Positions 52,593-52,612 of a stretch of 52,612 bases of DNA are shown one piece after another (the stretch's first letter is position 1; each line of letters begins with the position of its first letter). The notes under the pieces are model-generated. The model was not told the DNA's origin. It did no database searches and worked only from the letters and a program-made list of their open reading frames with translations. This DNA comes from an uncultured Spartobacteria bacterium (GTDB lineage: Bacteria; Verrucomicrobiota; Verrucomicrobiia; Chthoniobacterales; Chthoniobacteraceae). The stretch lies in NCBI GenBank assembly GCA_903919125.1, contig CAIXGS010000008.1, positions 1 through 52,612 on the forward strand, given 5' to 3'. The position numbers and the translations under genes were made by a program.

Positions 52593-52612
52593 TGCTGAGG
52601 TCTCTTGAATCA

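Overview
The window looks like chromosomal DNA of a member of the Verrucomicrobiota, most likely Opitutae-like. This is inferred from gene content and protein style: futalosine-type menaquinone genes, an EF-P with a PGN loop tip, and a porin/multiheme-cytochrome cluster of a kind reported from freshwater Verrucomicrobia. It is Gram-negative (outer-membrane barrels, signal peptides, lgt, multihaem c cytochromes). The base composition is moderately G+C rich. Genes are tightly packed; no stretch above 300 bases lacks a gene. I see no rRNA, tRNA, CRISPR array, phage or complete insertion sequence.

Left part (1-15400). A PEBP-family protein runs in from the left edge with a PPGQ repeat linker. On the minus strand follow mqnE-mqnA-thyA-folA (menaquinone and folate/dTMP synthesis). 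A long minus-strand run for cell shape and related functions is transcribed from mreB through mreC, mreD, mrdA (PBP2), rng and lgt to ilvH and ilvC, ending at a clear terminator. Upstream of that lie efp and an M50-like membrane protein.

Centre (15593-37460), the most interesting part. A minus-strand operon encodes a FecR-domain protein, an outer-membrane barrel and a CHASE2 adenylate/guanylate cyclase. Directly upstream on the same strand is a second operon: a diheme cytochrome b, a membrane-anchored decaheme cytochrome c, a NuoE-NuoF fusion, and a 837-residue protein carrying one [2Fe-2S] site, six predicted [4Fe-4S] sites and two cyclic-nucleotide-binding domains. Facing it on the plus strand are a c554-like tetraheme cytochrome, a large outer-membrane porin and a 1347-residue decaheme cytochrome fused to an LVIVD-type beta-propeller; a double HbpS/GlcG-domain protein sits between them. 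Together these parts could form an unbroken electron path from NADH in the cytoplasm, through the inner membrane and periplasm, to the outer membrane. The neighbouring cyclase could supply the cyclic nucleotide read by the iron-sulfur protein. That wiring is my inference; the domains are seen in the sequence.

Right part (37465-52612). Mostly housekeeping: a secreted Bcp-like peroxiredoxin, panC, psd-pssA with a GT81-like glycosyltransferase, a secreted beta-helix protein, then a minus-strand chain pgi - histidine kinase - sigma-54 activator - bioB with 4-base overlaps between the first three. ThuA-like and RluA-like genes and a REP-like double hairpin close the window.
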